Positions 24,250-37,700 of a stretch of 64,000 bases of DNA are shown here, one piece after another. A model generated the notes under the pieces. It saw nothing but the letters and a program-made list of their open reading frames with translations, ran no database searches and was not told the DNA's origin. The DNA lies in NCBI GenBank assembly GCA_950295325.1, contig OX485804.1, positions 46,920,429-46,984,428 of the forward strand, given 5' to 3'. How positions within the stretch are numbered: position 1 is the stretch's first letter; every line of letters starts with the position of its first letter. Made by a program: the position numbers and the translations under genes. Origin of the DNA: Polytrichum commune. Lineage: Eukaryota; Streptophyta; Polytrichopsida; Polytrichales; Polytrichaceae.

Positions 24250-27200
24250 AGTAATGTTAAGTAAGCTCACTTCTCCAAGGATATGAAACATGCGATTAGC
24301 ATGAGACGGAGAGAGGGAATTGTAGTATACAAGTGTATCTCTCATGAAACCAACATAAAAACCCCACCCCCCTGTAGGTTTGTCGTCAATTCATCTCAAA
24401 AGATCTCAAGTAGGGTAATTCCTATTGAGATTTCACTGCAGTCCTCGCTACATTGATTATCCCAATTAGTGTGTGTGTGTGTGTGTGTCAATAGTTGGAG
24501 TTACACATTGTTGTAACTATTTATTGAGAATGCAACATTATACCAAACAAAGTAATTTATGTTCTATAATGTCCAAACAACCTATTGAACTTTCAATGGT
24601 GGAAATTGAATCACTTTGAATAGTGACACACAATAATTGGGATGATCAATGTATACCTAGATTGCCAAGATTTTCTTTCCCAACTTAGCCTTGCCACTAG
24701 AAGAAATCATGTTCATGGCAATCACCTACAATTGGCCGTTGCAACGTTGTAAGTGCAGTATCTGCCCTATGCAACTAAAAGCGGAGGCTGACCCCTATAT
24801 ATGGGATTCGAGCTGGCATAAATTTGATGTCAATTTCCCTTCATTGTGTCCATGTGGGTTGTGAGGCGGTGAACAATGCCAACGGGTACCATGTTTTGGA
24901 AGTGCCCAAGACAATTTTTCTTCGCCGGCATAGGTGGAAGTTGTTGTTGCATAAAATAAAAATTGCAGTCCAACATTGCGGTGGGCAACTTGACTACCAT
25001 CATGGTTGTAGTTGATGTGTGATGACAATATGATTGTTGTACCATGTTTTGTGTGACATGTCCGTGCCCTTCACCATCATGGACCTCAAGCTTAATATAC
25101 GCCGACCTGTTCGAAGCAACCATGGCAATGCCCAACGTCCACAACATGCCCATTTCTATTGGTTATCGATGGATGCCATCCTTCTTCACCACCTAAAGTT
25201 TGGAATGGTGTAGCTTGTGGTTGCCAACATGTGTTTTCCTAGTGCTCTTGAAGCATATATAATATCGTGGTTCATGATGATTGTTTGCATTGAGGGTGGT
25301 TAATTATGTCCTAGAGCCCATCGTATGTAATACTAATGTATGAACTGCTCGTGACATCTTTTTCTACTACAACAATTTGGTGTGTTCAACTGCAAACATG
25401 TTACAAGGCATAACAACATGTATGTACTCATTTAACATGCATTGCACGTTTATCATTGCTCACAACCATTTTCCCCAATATACATTCCAATTGCATCACA
25501 CACAACGCATGAAAAATCAGCACTTGATACTCTCGTTGCATTATTTTGGAGGCACACCTTGTGTACCTAATTAAGAAATCAACAAACTTGCACTTCCAAC
25601 AAATATAACTCAATCAAGGGAGGTCTAATTTTCTCACCGGTTTTCGCTAATGCTTTAAACGTAAATTTTGCTAATGCAACAGAAGTTGTGTTGTGTACAC
25701 AGAATTGGTGAAACTCGGAGAACATGAAAAACAAACCAAATAAGGTAGAAATACCATAACCCGTTAACCACCCTCTAGCCGTGCACTAGACCGCCGTCAT
25801 AATGGTGAAGTGCCATTTCTAAAACCGATCATGGCTCGGCAATAACTTCAACGCGTACACACTTACTGCAGCCAATGTGGGAGTCAAGTGTTAATGTACT
25901 CATGAGGTAACCGATTTAGGTGATCTTCTATATGGAAATGCAGATTATCGTGTTCGGTGTAGGGAGAATCTAGTGAACGAGCAGGGGTTTGGACAACTTT
26001 CCACTTTGAAAAATTGTAGCATTTTTTGTATAAAACAGAAAATTATGAAACAAATTGCATTCTTCATGAAACCTTTTCGTCTATCTTGGAAAATTATCTC
26101 ATGTTTGTCAGACCAGATCTTGAATGTGATAAAATCACCTTATTTTCAAGGGTTATGGTATTTTGCCCTAAACACCCACCTACCTTATGTTACGATTCAC
26201 AGAAGCCGAAACAGGATTTTTGGCCGGGCAGCAGTTGGAAGAGTTGACTGGTAATTCAGCTAATTTTAAGGTGTTAGATTTCGTAGTATCAATGCTTGGG
26301 GGATTTTCGGGCCCTTTGATGTAGGTGCTAAAAATAACATCAGGCAGCCTATGCATGCACACGGCATAGGCTATCTATCCGTTTCACTCCACCTCAAGAT
26401 GCGCCTTCTCAATGGCATCTATCATAATATATTGAGCGGATATTACTACACAGAATCACTCTTTATCCCAATTAGTGCGTCTTACTATTCGGAGGAGTTC
26501 AATTTTTACTAACAAAAGTTCACCAGGTGGTTCGGACATTATAAAACATAAGTGACTTTGCGTGGTAAAATCGTACATTCTCGTGAAATAGTTGTAGCAT
26601 GGCATTATAACTAAGACTAGTAACACACATTGATTGGGATCTAATCATTGTACACTAACCATATGATGTACTGTGAAATTGCATTTCATTATTCAACATT
26701 TACTTGTATAGATTTAACACAACAACAAGCATTTCATTTGATCCATCATATCTTCATAGTGTAACACTCGAGTAAGATTCGATAGCCGCTTTCCACATGT
26801 GACGAAGGAATGTGAGAAAAACCACTAGAGGTTTTCTCATGCTCATGGTTAGCAACCAGAAGACCATGGCCAAGAGAAATCCATCATTTTTTAAGAGCTT
26901 TGGTCACGGGACATGATAGTGTAAAGCGCACTTAGACCATGACATAGTGTTTCAAATGTAGATAAAAACTTAAAAGTATATATATGTATATATATATCAT
27001 AGAGTATGTTAGTTATATTGTTTTGTTCCCTTTGAGATGACCGCCTCGGTTTCTGTACAAACAAGTTATTTGGTTAGGCTTGCTACAAAATCATAGTGAG
27101 GACCAACATTATCCGTTCCTTGACACGTAGATTTCCATGTCACTTCCATGTCACGTTCTCTTTCAAATTTCAACATGTTGATACATGATCTAATTTTAGT

Positions 27201-27600
27201 GACATGGTGTAAAACAAAGTAATACCATCATGACAAATGTAAAAAAAAAAAACAGTCATAATCACTGGTCACTAGTATAAACATGTCCTAAGACTTTAAT
27301 TTGACGATGAGTGATTGTTATATTTCATGTCACCCACAATAAGTGAAGTGCATACTGGTGTTGGTACAAGTCCTATGGAGAACATTCGACATTGATGCAA
27401 AATGGATGCTACCTATTATTGGTATTTCCATTTCATTGAACTAGAGCGAGTATTAGTCATTGACATCTACAACTTCAATTTGGGCACATCACATTGTCTT
27501 AAGCACCGATAGGATTACTAGATTACACACATTAATTTGCCACAAGGATGTATTGGCCAACGTGGGTCATTTCAAAGTTCCTAGTTCGAGGACTAGTGTC
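24250..27600. other. Intergenic, no gene recognised
   Basis: Contains a (TG)n tract at 24472-24488 and, at about 25620-25745, a fragment related to 1370-1497 and 52868-52985 (TTTGCTAATGCAACA, GAACATGAAAAA). Overlapping open frames near 24795-25153 are on both strands and show no domain. A tract of TATATG repeats lies near 26978. Confidence 0.5.
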
Positions 27601-27840
27601 TGAAGAAGATTTTTGGGCATAATCGGTCAAAATCGTAGTATTTTCAAGTCCAACCGGTTACATGTTGTGATCTTTCAGTTTTCCTTTATTAATTTAAGAA
27701 ACATTCTATAGATATCTCTAGAATGTGTGTGCAGATCTCCTATCGTCTTGGCTCCCCACTCTTTGGTCATATTACTCACTATGGGTGTGAAGGTGTTAAA
27801 GTGCAACCAATGTTTATTGTCAATTACAATGGGATGTTTA

Positions 27841-28421
27841 GGGCCACTTCACACACAAGACTGAAGGCCCGTGACCATGGCAATCTAAGAGCTCTCTTTG
27901 GTCGAAAGGGCGGAGACCATCAAGTTCACTTCACACACGAAGGTGAAGGCCTAAAGGTCCAAAGAAGACTTCATAGATGAATAGTCTACATGGAGTCCTA
28001 CATGGCAGACTATGGATAAGGTTTCATGGTCTCCCGGAATTTTCTTCAGGCCCACCTCTAAGAGGTGGGCATGACGCAAATTCTTGGAGACCATGACATT
28101 TTTTAATATTATTTTCCAGCATGATAGATTACAGGTTAGATTGTAGGGCATATTCTAGGACAAACAAACACCACCAAGTAATTCTCTTAAATTGGTAGAG
28201 TTTGAGACATATTATATAGAACCAAATCCTCCCCTCTTTTTTCCGCCAACAAACTATGCAACGGTCCCGCAACACGGTCCATTCTCACTTCACACTTTGC
28301 TTGAGGGCCCGTGACTACATAAAACGGCTTTCCCAACACCCATAGTACGGCCTTTGGATGAGAGTCAAGGGTCCTCACCATTACAAAGTCATAGCTCTTG
28401 GGCTCATGTGTGAAGTGCCCC
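27841..28421. mobile_element. Harbinger-like element, family D copy 3, TTA target duplication
   Basis: GGGCCACTTCACACACAAG at the left, CTCATGTGTGAAGTGCCCC at the right, with TTA at 27838-27840 and 28422-28424. An inner inverted block (AGGCCCACCTCTAAGAGG) is shared with the other family D copies. Confidence 0.8.
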
Positions 28422-28506
28422 TTAGTGTTATCTTGATACCGTCATGGCTCGCTATTGGATCACACACGAGATATTAGTATCCAAATGGGGACCCCACACA
28501 TGGCTA

Positions 28507-28524
28507 CCCCCCCCCCCCCCCCCC
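28507..28524. repeat. Poly(C) tract
   Basis: Pure C run of about 18. Similar runs occur near 28971-28982, 45790-45805 and 63607-63618; assembly length of such runs is unreliable. Confidence 0.8.
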
Positions 28525-28663
28525 GTGTTCAAGGATCTCAATAACGATAGCTTGGAGCAAGCTTTGCACCGGCGTCTTCCATGGGGTCGCACCGGTCCGC
28601 ATATTAGGGGCTTGGAAGGCGACGCCAAACTCCAAGGGGGGCACTAGTGGCAATGTTGATGTA

Positions 28664-28780
28664 GTGTCCGTCCAAGATGACCCTAAACTACCAGGTGATA
28701 GTGGAGAGGTACCCATTTTCAAATGGAGTGGTTGGCGGTTCGATTCCCCCTGTGAAAACGTCTCTTTACTTGATGGAAAA
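28664..28780 (+). mobile_element. tRNA-type SINE, copy 1
   Basis: A box TAGTGGAGAGG (28699-28709) fits TRGYNNARNNG, and B box GGTTCGATTCC (28737-28747) fits GGTTCGANNCC, with tRNA-like spacing. A second copy lies at 30160-30355 on the other strand with the same order of blocks (GACCCTAAACTA, GTTGGCGG, CTGTGAAA, TACTTGATGGAAAA). The 3' end is not clear here. Confidence 0.75.
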
Positions 28781-29236
28781 AAACTAGCTAGATAGGTAGG
28801 AAGCCAAGAACCCACCCACCACAAAGTAGGCAGTAAACCTCGCCTTGCACCAAGAGGATTCTTGAACAAGATAAGACCAACATGCTCAAATTCACTTCGG
28901 ATTGTCCAACGTGGGTTATTTATTCATTTATTCATTTATTGATGTAGTATCTTTTAACTAGTTAAACTCTCCCCCCCCCCCCTTCTTCATGCCGATGTTG
29001 CCACCAATGCACAATTCCAAATCCTTGCCTAGCTATGCCATTTTGAGGCGATGTTGAAAGAGCCCCACCGCTCGTTGTATTGATTTCCATGGTGGGTGCT
29101 CCCACCCGGGCGTCACTAGGGTCATGTTGCTCGAAAGTGGACAAGCCACCGGCACCGATGCCCTCTCGTAACGTCCATTGTGGTTGGTTCAATGAATGCA
29201 CATACATTTTGCTTGGGAAGTGCCCTCATGTACTTC

Positions 29237-29798
29237 GGGCCCGTTTACCTCATGGACCATAGTCCAGACCATGGAAGATGGCCTTTTTTCATGGTCCAAC
29301 TTTCATGGTTCGAGTTTTTTTAAAATCAATTTACAAAGCCTTTGGGCCCCTCACTAGGTGTAAATCCAATGTGGACCAAGAGGAATGACCTTGCACCAAA
29401 AAATGAATGTGCTGATTTTTTTTGAATATATGTTCAAAAACGGCAGTTTTGAAAACATTAAAGTTTGTCCATTCCCGTGTCTTCTCTTATTATCTTCATC
29501 TTCTCTTCCCCCAAAAAAGAATTAAGAAATCATCATAATAATATTTCTCTACCATGGGCCCTTGCCTTTTTTCACAAGACCACCTCTTTTGCCTCTCCCA
29601 CTACAAAACCTGTTGGATCATGTCAGTGGATTATGTAGGCCTTAAAATACGTCTTTTGGGGACCTCAACCTTCATGGTCACTCTGCCATTTTTTTTTCCT
29701 TGGTGTAATCCGAAGTGGTCCTGGGACGAGTTCAACAACCAATCAACGCGCTTACAGGGCCCTGGGACGACTTCATGGTCCATGGTGTGAACGACCCC
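29237..29798. mobile_element. Harbinger-like element, family F copy 2
   Basis: GGGCCCGTTTACCTCATGGA at the left and the inverse-type CCATGGTGTGAACGACCCC at the right, followed by TTA. It is inverted relative to 21792-22483 (shared GTCTTCTCTTATTATCTTCA against its inverse). The left flank reads TTC, so that target duplication has diverged. Confidence 0.65.
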
Positions 29799-30159
29799 TT
29801 AGTCCCCACCACTTTCCCATCGACAAAAGTATGGTTGAATGTGGGTCTTGGAAGTGGGTGCAATTCTATCATGGGTCTTTCCTTTGTAAGCTCACGTCGA
29901 GTGACCTCCAATGCACCTATCCCGACACCAAGCAAGCCTATGTGCCTCTATAATACATTGTTAGGTTTGAGTTTAGTGACTTCTCTTTTTGGCATGGGCT
30001 TTGCATTTGGCCACCTTCATGTTTCTGGGCCTCCCCCACTAGACTAATAAAGGCCCATTGAGCAGTTTTGGCAATATTCATGTGCGTCCACGTACTGGTT
30101 TGCTTGCTGTTTTTCTGTGCTTCTATGAATATCTTTGTCCTTCGGCAGCCAATATTTGG

Positions 30160-30355
30160 TTGCATTTATTTTATTTTTATTTTTAGACAAAAGGCCGACA
30201 GGCTAGCGCCAAAGCACATGAGACAGTTGACCATCTGGCAAGTTTTCCATCAAGTAGAGAGGAGATTTCACAGTTGAGAATCGAACCGCCAACCTCTTCT
30301 TTGAGACTTGGGTATCTCTCCACCATCATCTAATAGTTTAGGGTCGTCTCGGACC
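30160..30355 (-). mobile_element. tRNA-type SINE, copy 2, with A-rich tail
   Basis: On the minus strand: A box TGGTGGAGAGA (30325-30315), B box GGTTCGATTCT (30287-30277), then the shared CTGTGAAA and TACTTGATGGAAAA, ending in (TAAAA)n-like sequence at about 30185-30160. The tail is typical of SINE insertion by target-primed reverse transcription. Confidence 0.75.
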
Positions 30356-33300
30356 AATTTGGTTTCATTTTCTGTTTGGCCCATTTTTATTGTTCAATGA
30401 TAATAATAAATGAAAAATAACGCATGTATCTAAGTACCGGCATGAATGTGAGCCTGTTGGCCTAATGCCGATCACATGTATCATGATATGTTCAATGATA
30501 CAATCAGATGCCACAAGTTTATTAGCAAATAAACACCCAAGTTGTAGCCACTTCCCTTTTGGTTTTCAGAGCCCCTCTATGTTTCTTGGTTGTTGTCAAA
30601 GTGGAGATTCTCTTGCCCATGGACTTCTCGTTCAAGCTACCTACACCTAATTCACCAAAGACTAACAAACGGCACCCCCGCCTCCCCAAACTATTATTTA
30701 AAGGAGTCCACCTCCCGGAAGGTAGGAAGTACGCCTACCCTGTCACTTGGTAAAAGAGGAACATGGTAAGAAAGAACATGCTCTCATTCATGTCAGTGCA
30801 AATAAAAAGCACCAATATTATTTTATTTATTTATTTATTCTCATTCAAGCTCCCCTATTTATGTTCTTTGTTCAATGTATAATGGTGGCATATTTCAAGC
30901 ATATATTCCAATCTGTTTAAACACGTGTGCAATTTATATCCGTTGTGGGAATTGCAACTTCCCACCTATCACAATCCATAATATAAGTTTTCAGTTTAAG
31001 CATTGACTGCATTAGGCACATGTAGTTAGTGTTTTTGTTATCACTTAAATCAACCCAAGGGATTAGGTCTCAAGGAAGATTGAGCTAGTTTTTATAAGGA
31101 TTAATGATACATTGGATTAAGGATTATAATATCAATCTATGCTCTTTCACTCCTTTGATCCTTCTTTATTAAGTTTAATCTCCACTCTTATGATTCATTA
31201 TGCCTTCTCAATCGTGTGTGATTAAATCCTATGTATGGGGACTCTTGTCACTCTAATTTCATCCTCTTAATCGGTTGTGAAGCTCAAGAGCTTGGCAAAT
31301 TGTCAATCGCCAATAGTCAAGGCAAAGTTTAGGGTAATGTCTTTTGAGTAAATGCATAGTCTTGAATTGTAATGCATCATGCTTGCGATAATCTCAAAGT
31401 ATGTTCATTTAATCAACTTACAATCATCATGCAACTCTTCACAATTGTAAGCGTGATGAGGAGTTTTGGTTGAGAGAGTTGTTTAGTTTTGTCCAAGCAG
31501 GCTATATATGGATGTAGTGTTGTGCTAAAGTTGCTCAAGGAATGAGGGGTGAAAATAGTAAGTCATGTATGTTGGTTTTTAAGCATCTCTTTACTAGTCG
31601 AGTGATTTTAGAGAGCGTGTGATGGAGAAATATAAGCATGCTTTTGGGGGGGGGGAGGGAGGGGTAATTGGCAATCAACAATAGAATGTGGTGTGATAAA
31701 ACATACGGTCCTACTTAATGTTTCAAAGTAATAGCTATGAAATGCTCTTTGGTTTTGTGATATTTTGGATTCATTTTGAAAAGAAGTTGGACATATTCTA
31801 ATAATGGCACAAGCATGCAAAACATCTCATGAATATTCCAATTAATTTGTAGCCTCCTTAAAATAAGCATTTATCACAAGCGGTTCACATTTCTATAAGG
31901 TAGTGACCTATGGCTCGTCGTATTATCCACAAATTTGACAAGCGTGTTGCAATGATTGATTGCAAAAGCGGTTGGTGGGTACAAAGTTCGCCATAGTGTC
32001 ATGGTGTGAGCAACGAGTTGATTACATTTAGTCCAATTATGCATAAAATACTTCAATATAATTATGATATAAGCTTTGCACACATCTTCAAAACTACAAA
32101 TATTTTAATTATCAAATAAAATTGGGCATTGTCTGCTCTAGTTGGAGATTACAAATTATATAGATTGTCATGTCAAGTTTCCATATTCAAAGCCGAAATG
32201 CAAAGGTTACAAAAGGTCACTGTGAAGCTTGTCATGAGCAAATCAACCAAGTATTGACCAAAACCCTATGCATATAAACTCCAAGTGAAAAGACAATGGA
32301 AGGTATGTATAGCCGCCAATAGGTGACACTATATGCACATATTCAGGGGGTTTCAAATATATAAAAGGAATTTATAATATTTATTTTAAGGTATGTATAC
32401 ACAAAAAGGCATTTTTAAAGCTTGTGGTGATTAGACTGAAATTGCACATAAAAGTAGACCAATCTAAAGATGAAGCAACGCTATAATTACTCTTCTTGCA
32501 TTCTTAGCCTATAAAACTATATCCTTGACCTTGATATATTATTCTTCGATAAGATATGTAGACAATATGTTGTTACTCTTCATAATCGAACATCCTTATT
32601 TGAGTAGTATGCAATCTGGATTGGACACTAAAAACCACATGTTATGATGAGATTGATCTATGAAATGTAATTATACGAAGCACTCTAAATTCCATTGTTT
32701 AAAAAATTTGGAAAGACATATGTGATCACTTGTTTGTGTGTTGTAGTGGGGAAGGGAGGGGTCACTTGGGGGTCACTTTGACCTCCTATAACTTGTGCAT
32801 CTCAATCGTGATTTTCAAACTTGCAAATGAGAATCTACGTGACTCGTTACAAATTGAATCCAACGCTCGAAATTGGATGTAATGTTGGAAGTGACTACAA
32901 TAGGGCCACATACCCCATTCCCTCAATGCCAATTCTTCAAAGGCTCACTCGTGCGAAGAAGAAGAAGAACTCCGGTTCCGACTAGGGGCCGGAGTGAATA
33001 AAGTGTCTGTTCGTAGGACATCCGTGGCCATACCCCAGGGTAGTGGCGTTGGATGTAATACCTCACTCGTGCGATCTCTTACTCATCATGCGCACTTCTC
33101 CGCATCAATAAACACGGAGAACTGACCTCTAGTTAGGGATGAAATAAGGAAAAACGTCAAATTAATAAGGAGAAACCGAAAGAAGATGTTAACATGTAAC
33201 CGGCTTGACTTGAAAACACTGGGATATCAACCGATTATGCCCAAGAATCTCCCGTGTCCAAATTGAATGTGTCGAGAACACGATGGAATAATTCTCATCC

Positions 33301-33770
33301 TAAGTACATACATATAACAGAGCACTACATTTAAAGCTCTCATATGAGTATCGTGTATTGTTCATTGAGGTCCTTTGAGCATTTGAGCATATTCAGATCA
33401 CGACCCTGGGGTAGTGTAGTAAAAGACTTGTCCTTCTCGCAAGTCCCAGGGGAGTATCAATATTACTTACCGTATGGTACATGGTGCTGAAACTGTCACT
33501 CTAAATATACATATATAATCTTGTGGAATGATTTTATTAGAAATTGACAGCGGATACCAACGAGTAAAGTGTGTCTTATTTGAGTTCCATTTGTTAAAGT
33601 TATAAAGGTACAAAGTTTTATTAGTAGCTGATCCAAAACTAAAATTTACAATACATCCAGAAAATAGAAGGAACAGCATGTACACTATATAATCAGACCA
33701 ATACAATAAGGTTTGTGGTCCTGCTGTGGGCACTTCCAATACCACAAACAATTTTGGCTAATGAGCTGGA
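30356..33770. other. Intergenic, no gene recognised
   Basis: Family A fragments are visible at about 30520-30620. A block at 32955-33050 (GAACTCCGG, CCGTGGCCATACCCCAGGG) recurs inverted at 46586-46681. A decayed AACCGGTT-type copy is at 33140-33262. Open frames are short and unsupported. Confidence 0.5.
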
Positions 33771-33839
33771 TCCTGAATTTTGTCATTGGATTAGTTATTG
33801 CGAATCACACATATTGCCATGTACAACTTCAGAATCAAA

Positions 33840-34345
33840 ATTGGGATGTAAAAATTATAGAAAATCAAAGTGAAGATTCTCTTCCTCTTTAAGTGAACAA
33901 ATGGGCCCACCCAATTGAAGTACTTACTGAACCTAGCATGGTGTACAAATGTTGAGCATATAACCTAAATTTATCATAACCTTTGTCAACGATAGAGTGG
34001 CATGTTACATTGTCATGGGCCATATTAAGGCAAGCGAGCCTGACTTAGTTACTCGTCTTAAACAGACACCTATACCATAGTGGTGTGTGATTAGATGAAG
34101 GTCTAAGAATGGACACCAAAAATAAATGTGTCTGTAAGATAATGGATCATGTGGTTATGATTTGTTAATCTTCTGGGCTCAACATTCAACACAGTTTATT
34201 TGTGGTGAAAAACATCTTCACTTTGACAATATGAAGATATTCATATGAGCTCCTAAAATCACAAGGAAAATGGCTACAGTCACAATTTTCGCTTGTTAAC
34301 CATCTCTCACTAATCGTGTCTCATATCTTAAGAGAAGTGGATGAT
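33840..34345. mobile_element. Two family A fragments in fold-back arrangement
   Basis: A plus-orientation piece (CAAAGTGAAGATTCTC, about 33865-33990) is followed by a minus-orientation piece, about 34040-34345 (GGTCTAAGAATGGACACC, GACAATATGAAGATATTC). The rest up to 34714 is EPL1 3' flank without a recognisable feature. Confidence 0.55.
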
Positions 34346-34714
34346 GAGCTAGAAGAGCAGAAGGTTAGAGCTTTTTGCAGTATTGAAATAAAATGTACGA
34401 CCAAGTGTTGCAACATTGAGGGCCAGTACCTACAGATCGTTGGATGAAAATAAAATGAACCTTTTATTTTCAAAGACTCGGGTCTGACTTTCTCTATGTG
34501 TGTGGCAATGGTGAGAATCAAGGCAAACTATGGTACAGCACCTCCAACGAGATAGTTTGGAGACTCTGCTCTGAAACGTGTGGGAATGATCCAAATGCAA
34601 AGAAAACATGTGTGATGAAAGGCGAAGAATTGGTGCAATGACGCGGACTTTGGCATGGAGCCATCACCTCTGGTTCCTGAAAAATTGTTTCAATGAGAAT
34701 ATTAAAATGCCAAA

Positions 34715-37700
34715 TCAGAAGGGCGCGGCACTACTAGTTGGAGGGGATATTCCACATAGCCCAGCCGATGTAAGGGGATCATTCAGGGCAAGGGGATCTA
34801 CAACACTAGGCCTTGGAGGGCGGTTAACCCGAAATCTATCAACATGAGCTGGAAATGATAATGAAGCAAAGTGATTGCTAGGGCTACCTAATGGTGTTCG
34901 AGTTTGTATGTTCCACCGATCAAATATAAGGCGGCCTCCACGACCAATTCTACCAGGGAAGCAAAATGGTGGAGGTCTGGTCCCATTATCGATACATGCA
35001 ATCCCTGCTGCTGCTAACTTCCCTGCATCTAAAGGCTTTGTAAACAAAAAGGTTGGCTCCATTGGCTCCAGAGCTTTCATCTGCCAACAATTCATGCCCA
35101 GAACATAGTATTAGTAACCAGTCCACCAATCGTCAAGGTTCCTCTTACTTTATAAGAAAGAGCTGTCCACTCTCTTCCCCAAGCTAGTAAAAATGAGGAG
35201 GAAAAATGGGCACAATCTGCTGCTGGTGAAAGCGCCACTGTAAATTGTTTCAGTGAAGGTAGCAAGGAGCTCCAAGGAGCATGTTTTAGATTATTTTCCA
35301 TGTCAGTAGTGTGAAATTCAATGGAATTGACATGGTAAAAAACAAAAACTCGAACCCCTTCAGATGGAGTCAAGATGTTGACATTGCCATTTCCTTGAAA
35401 TGCCAGTTACATGAATAAGCTATATGTGATGAGAATTTACCCTTTTTCTGAGGCGATTGCGAGCATGTGGGAATCGCTTCCGCCTTGGTCTGCGGACATC
35501 CAATGGCTCATTCATGGTATTATCATGGACAGGAGCTGTGAAGTCGATGTTTGGGATTGGTCGTCCAACACCATTGACATGATCCCCCCTTGCACCTATA
35601 AACATTGAACGATGATGTCCGCTGTCTCTCGGTAGAAACTTCGAATGCATATAACCCCCATCATCATATTCAGCTTCATGCTGCACATACTATGTATCCC
35701 AGTCATTACCCACTGTTATAACCAAATTAGGATGTATTGCAAATCTGATCCGGTAATGAATTTAGCAAACACGTTAAAACAAGGGAAGGGCATTGTCACC
35801 TTTAAGATTACAACATTACAACAACGTTTTCAATGAAAAATGAGACCTGGTTCCAAAAAACTTTCAAAATATGACTTTTCAAGACTATCTGAACTCAAGT
35901 GTTTAAAAATTGCTTAGAAGGCCAGATATGCCCATAAGCACAAGGCCAGAGTACTGACCTTAAGTCTGAGCTGCACTCTCTGAATGTTTGCTTCAACCTC
36001 CACAATATCACGCTTTTTCTCCTCCCTCTAAATTGCACATAGAAATTTATTAGCACCAGCTTTGACTTGATTATCAAATAGACTCCTAACAGGGGTCCAC
36101 CCTGACATGCAACAACTCAAAAGTGTGTAAGCACAGAGCATTGAACAAATTTAGAGCAAAGCCATAAGTTGGTCATTAAAATAAAAGGACAATGATGTTT
36201 ATTTACCAAAACGCCAGTTAGCTAGAAATATTGAGTACCTTGCAGAAACATGATACTAGCTAAGTGGAAAACTTGAGGAATACATCTCTACAAGTAGTTA
36301 GATGCAGCATTGTGGTATGCAAAGTTGCACCTGCTGCATGACACGGATGATTTGTCGAGTTTGATCAAAAACACGTCGCACCTGAGCCAGCCCCAACCCA
36401 GTCATTGACCCAAAAGCTTATATCCAAAAACAATTGCACTGCAGCAATTGTTGGTGTAAAAACATGCAAGTGGGATGAGAAGTCTTTTCAGATACTAAAC
36501 TAATACAGTGTATGTATCAAAAGAGCTAGAATTACTAGATTGAACGTTCAATGATCTGCAGGTGACTAAAAGCAAATACACTTGTAGTCATTCAGATACT
36601 TCATTCTCATCATATGTAATCTACCTGACGGAGCTTCTCAAAAGACTGCACGTCATTTTCACGCCGTTGCATCTGCACAATCAGTACCCACAGACAAGGA
36701 TTTTCAATGATCCCAGTACACATGTTGCTTAGCATGTCATTGCAACAGCTGGCAGATTATTTCACCATATGCTTTGTCATATAGATTTGCTGCTGCTCAT
36801 GATAGCAGCCAGATAGAAATCTGTCCAAATAGATGTTTTATGCACGCAATGCATACAGTCTTTACCCGCCGAGTATGAGGCCGATGAATTTTCTCTCGAG
36901 GCCTAAAAACATTGAAGGGATTTGTGTCGTTCACAGGCGGAGGGGGCTGCAGACCAAAAACAACTCTGTTAGAATCCGAACTCTAAGAATACCACATATA
37001 TTGACAACTACTGGGATCACAGACTCTTAAACAGACCTGCATATAACAGGACAACAACATAACACAAAGATCTGCAGTTGCAATATTATCAGTGTGTATG
37101 GATTAAGAATCCAAAGCCCATCCAAACCATTTCAGTACCTCCCTTTCCTCAATATCTTGACCATAATTGATATATTTTGAACTCCACTGATCTATGAAGA
37201 ACAAATCTTGGTTGCAAATTTTAGTCCACAACCATTTAGCACATAAAGAAACAAGACTAATTTGAATAGTTAACATGTTTCATGACTTTAAATGTCTACA
37301 GGCCTAGGTCTACATATTTAGGAACTCTACACAGGATATTTCAACACTTCGTTGGATTTCCCCATCTAATAATAGGCTTTGTGCAATCCATGGTTGATAT
37401 CATAAAGGAGATAAGCTCCTAAAAACAATTATTCACATGATTGGGATAAGCCTCATCCAATGAGTTGGATAGTGCAGCAAAGTGCAACACTTTGCAGACA
37501 GTTTAATATGCACTACTTACAAACTGTAGAGAAAAGTAGATTAGCAGATATTTCCAGGGTAGAAGAAAACAGCAAATTACCTGTAAGCGACGAAGAACAG
37601 GCTTTTGCCAGCGTTCTCGCTGAGCTAACAAGACAGCAAACCATGCCCACAGTTTAATTCACATAGAAGCTTAACAAAGTGGTCCAATCAGATAACAAAC

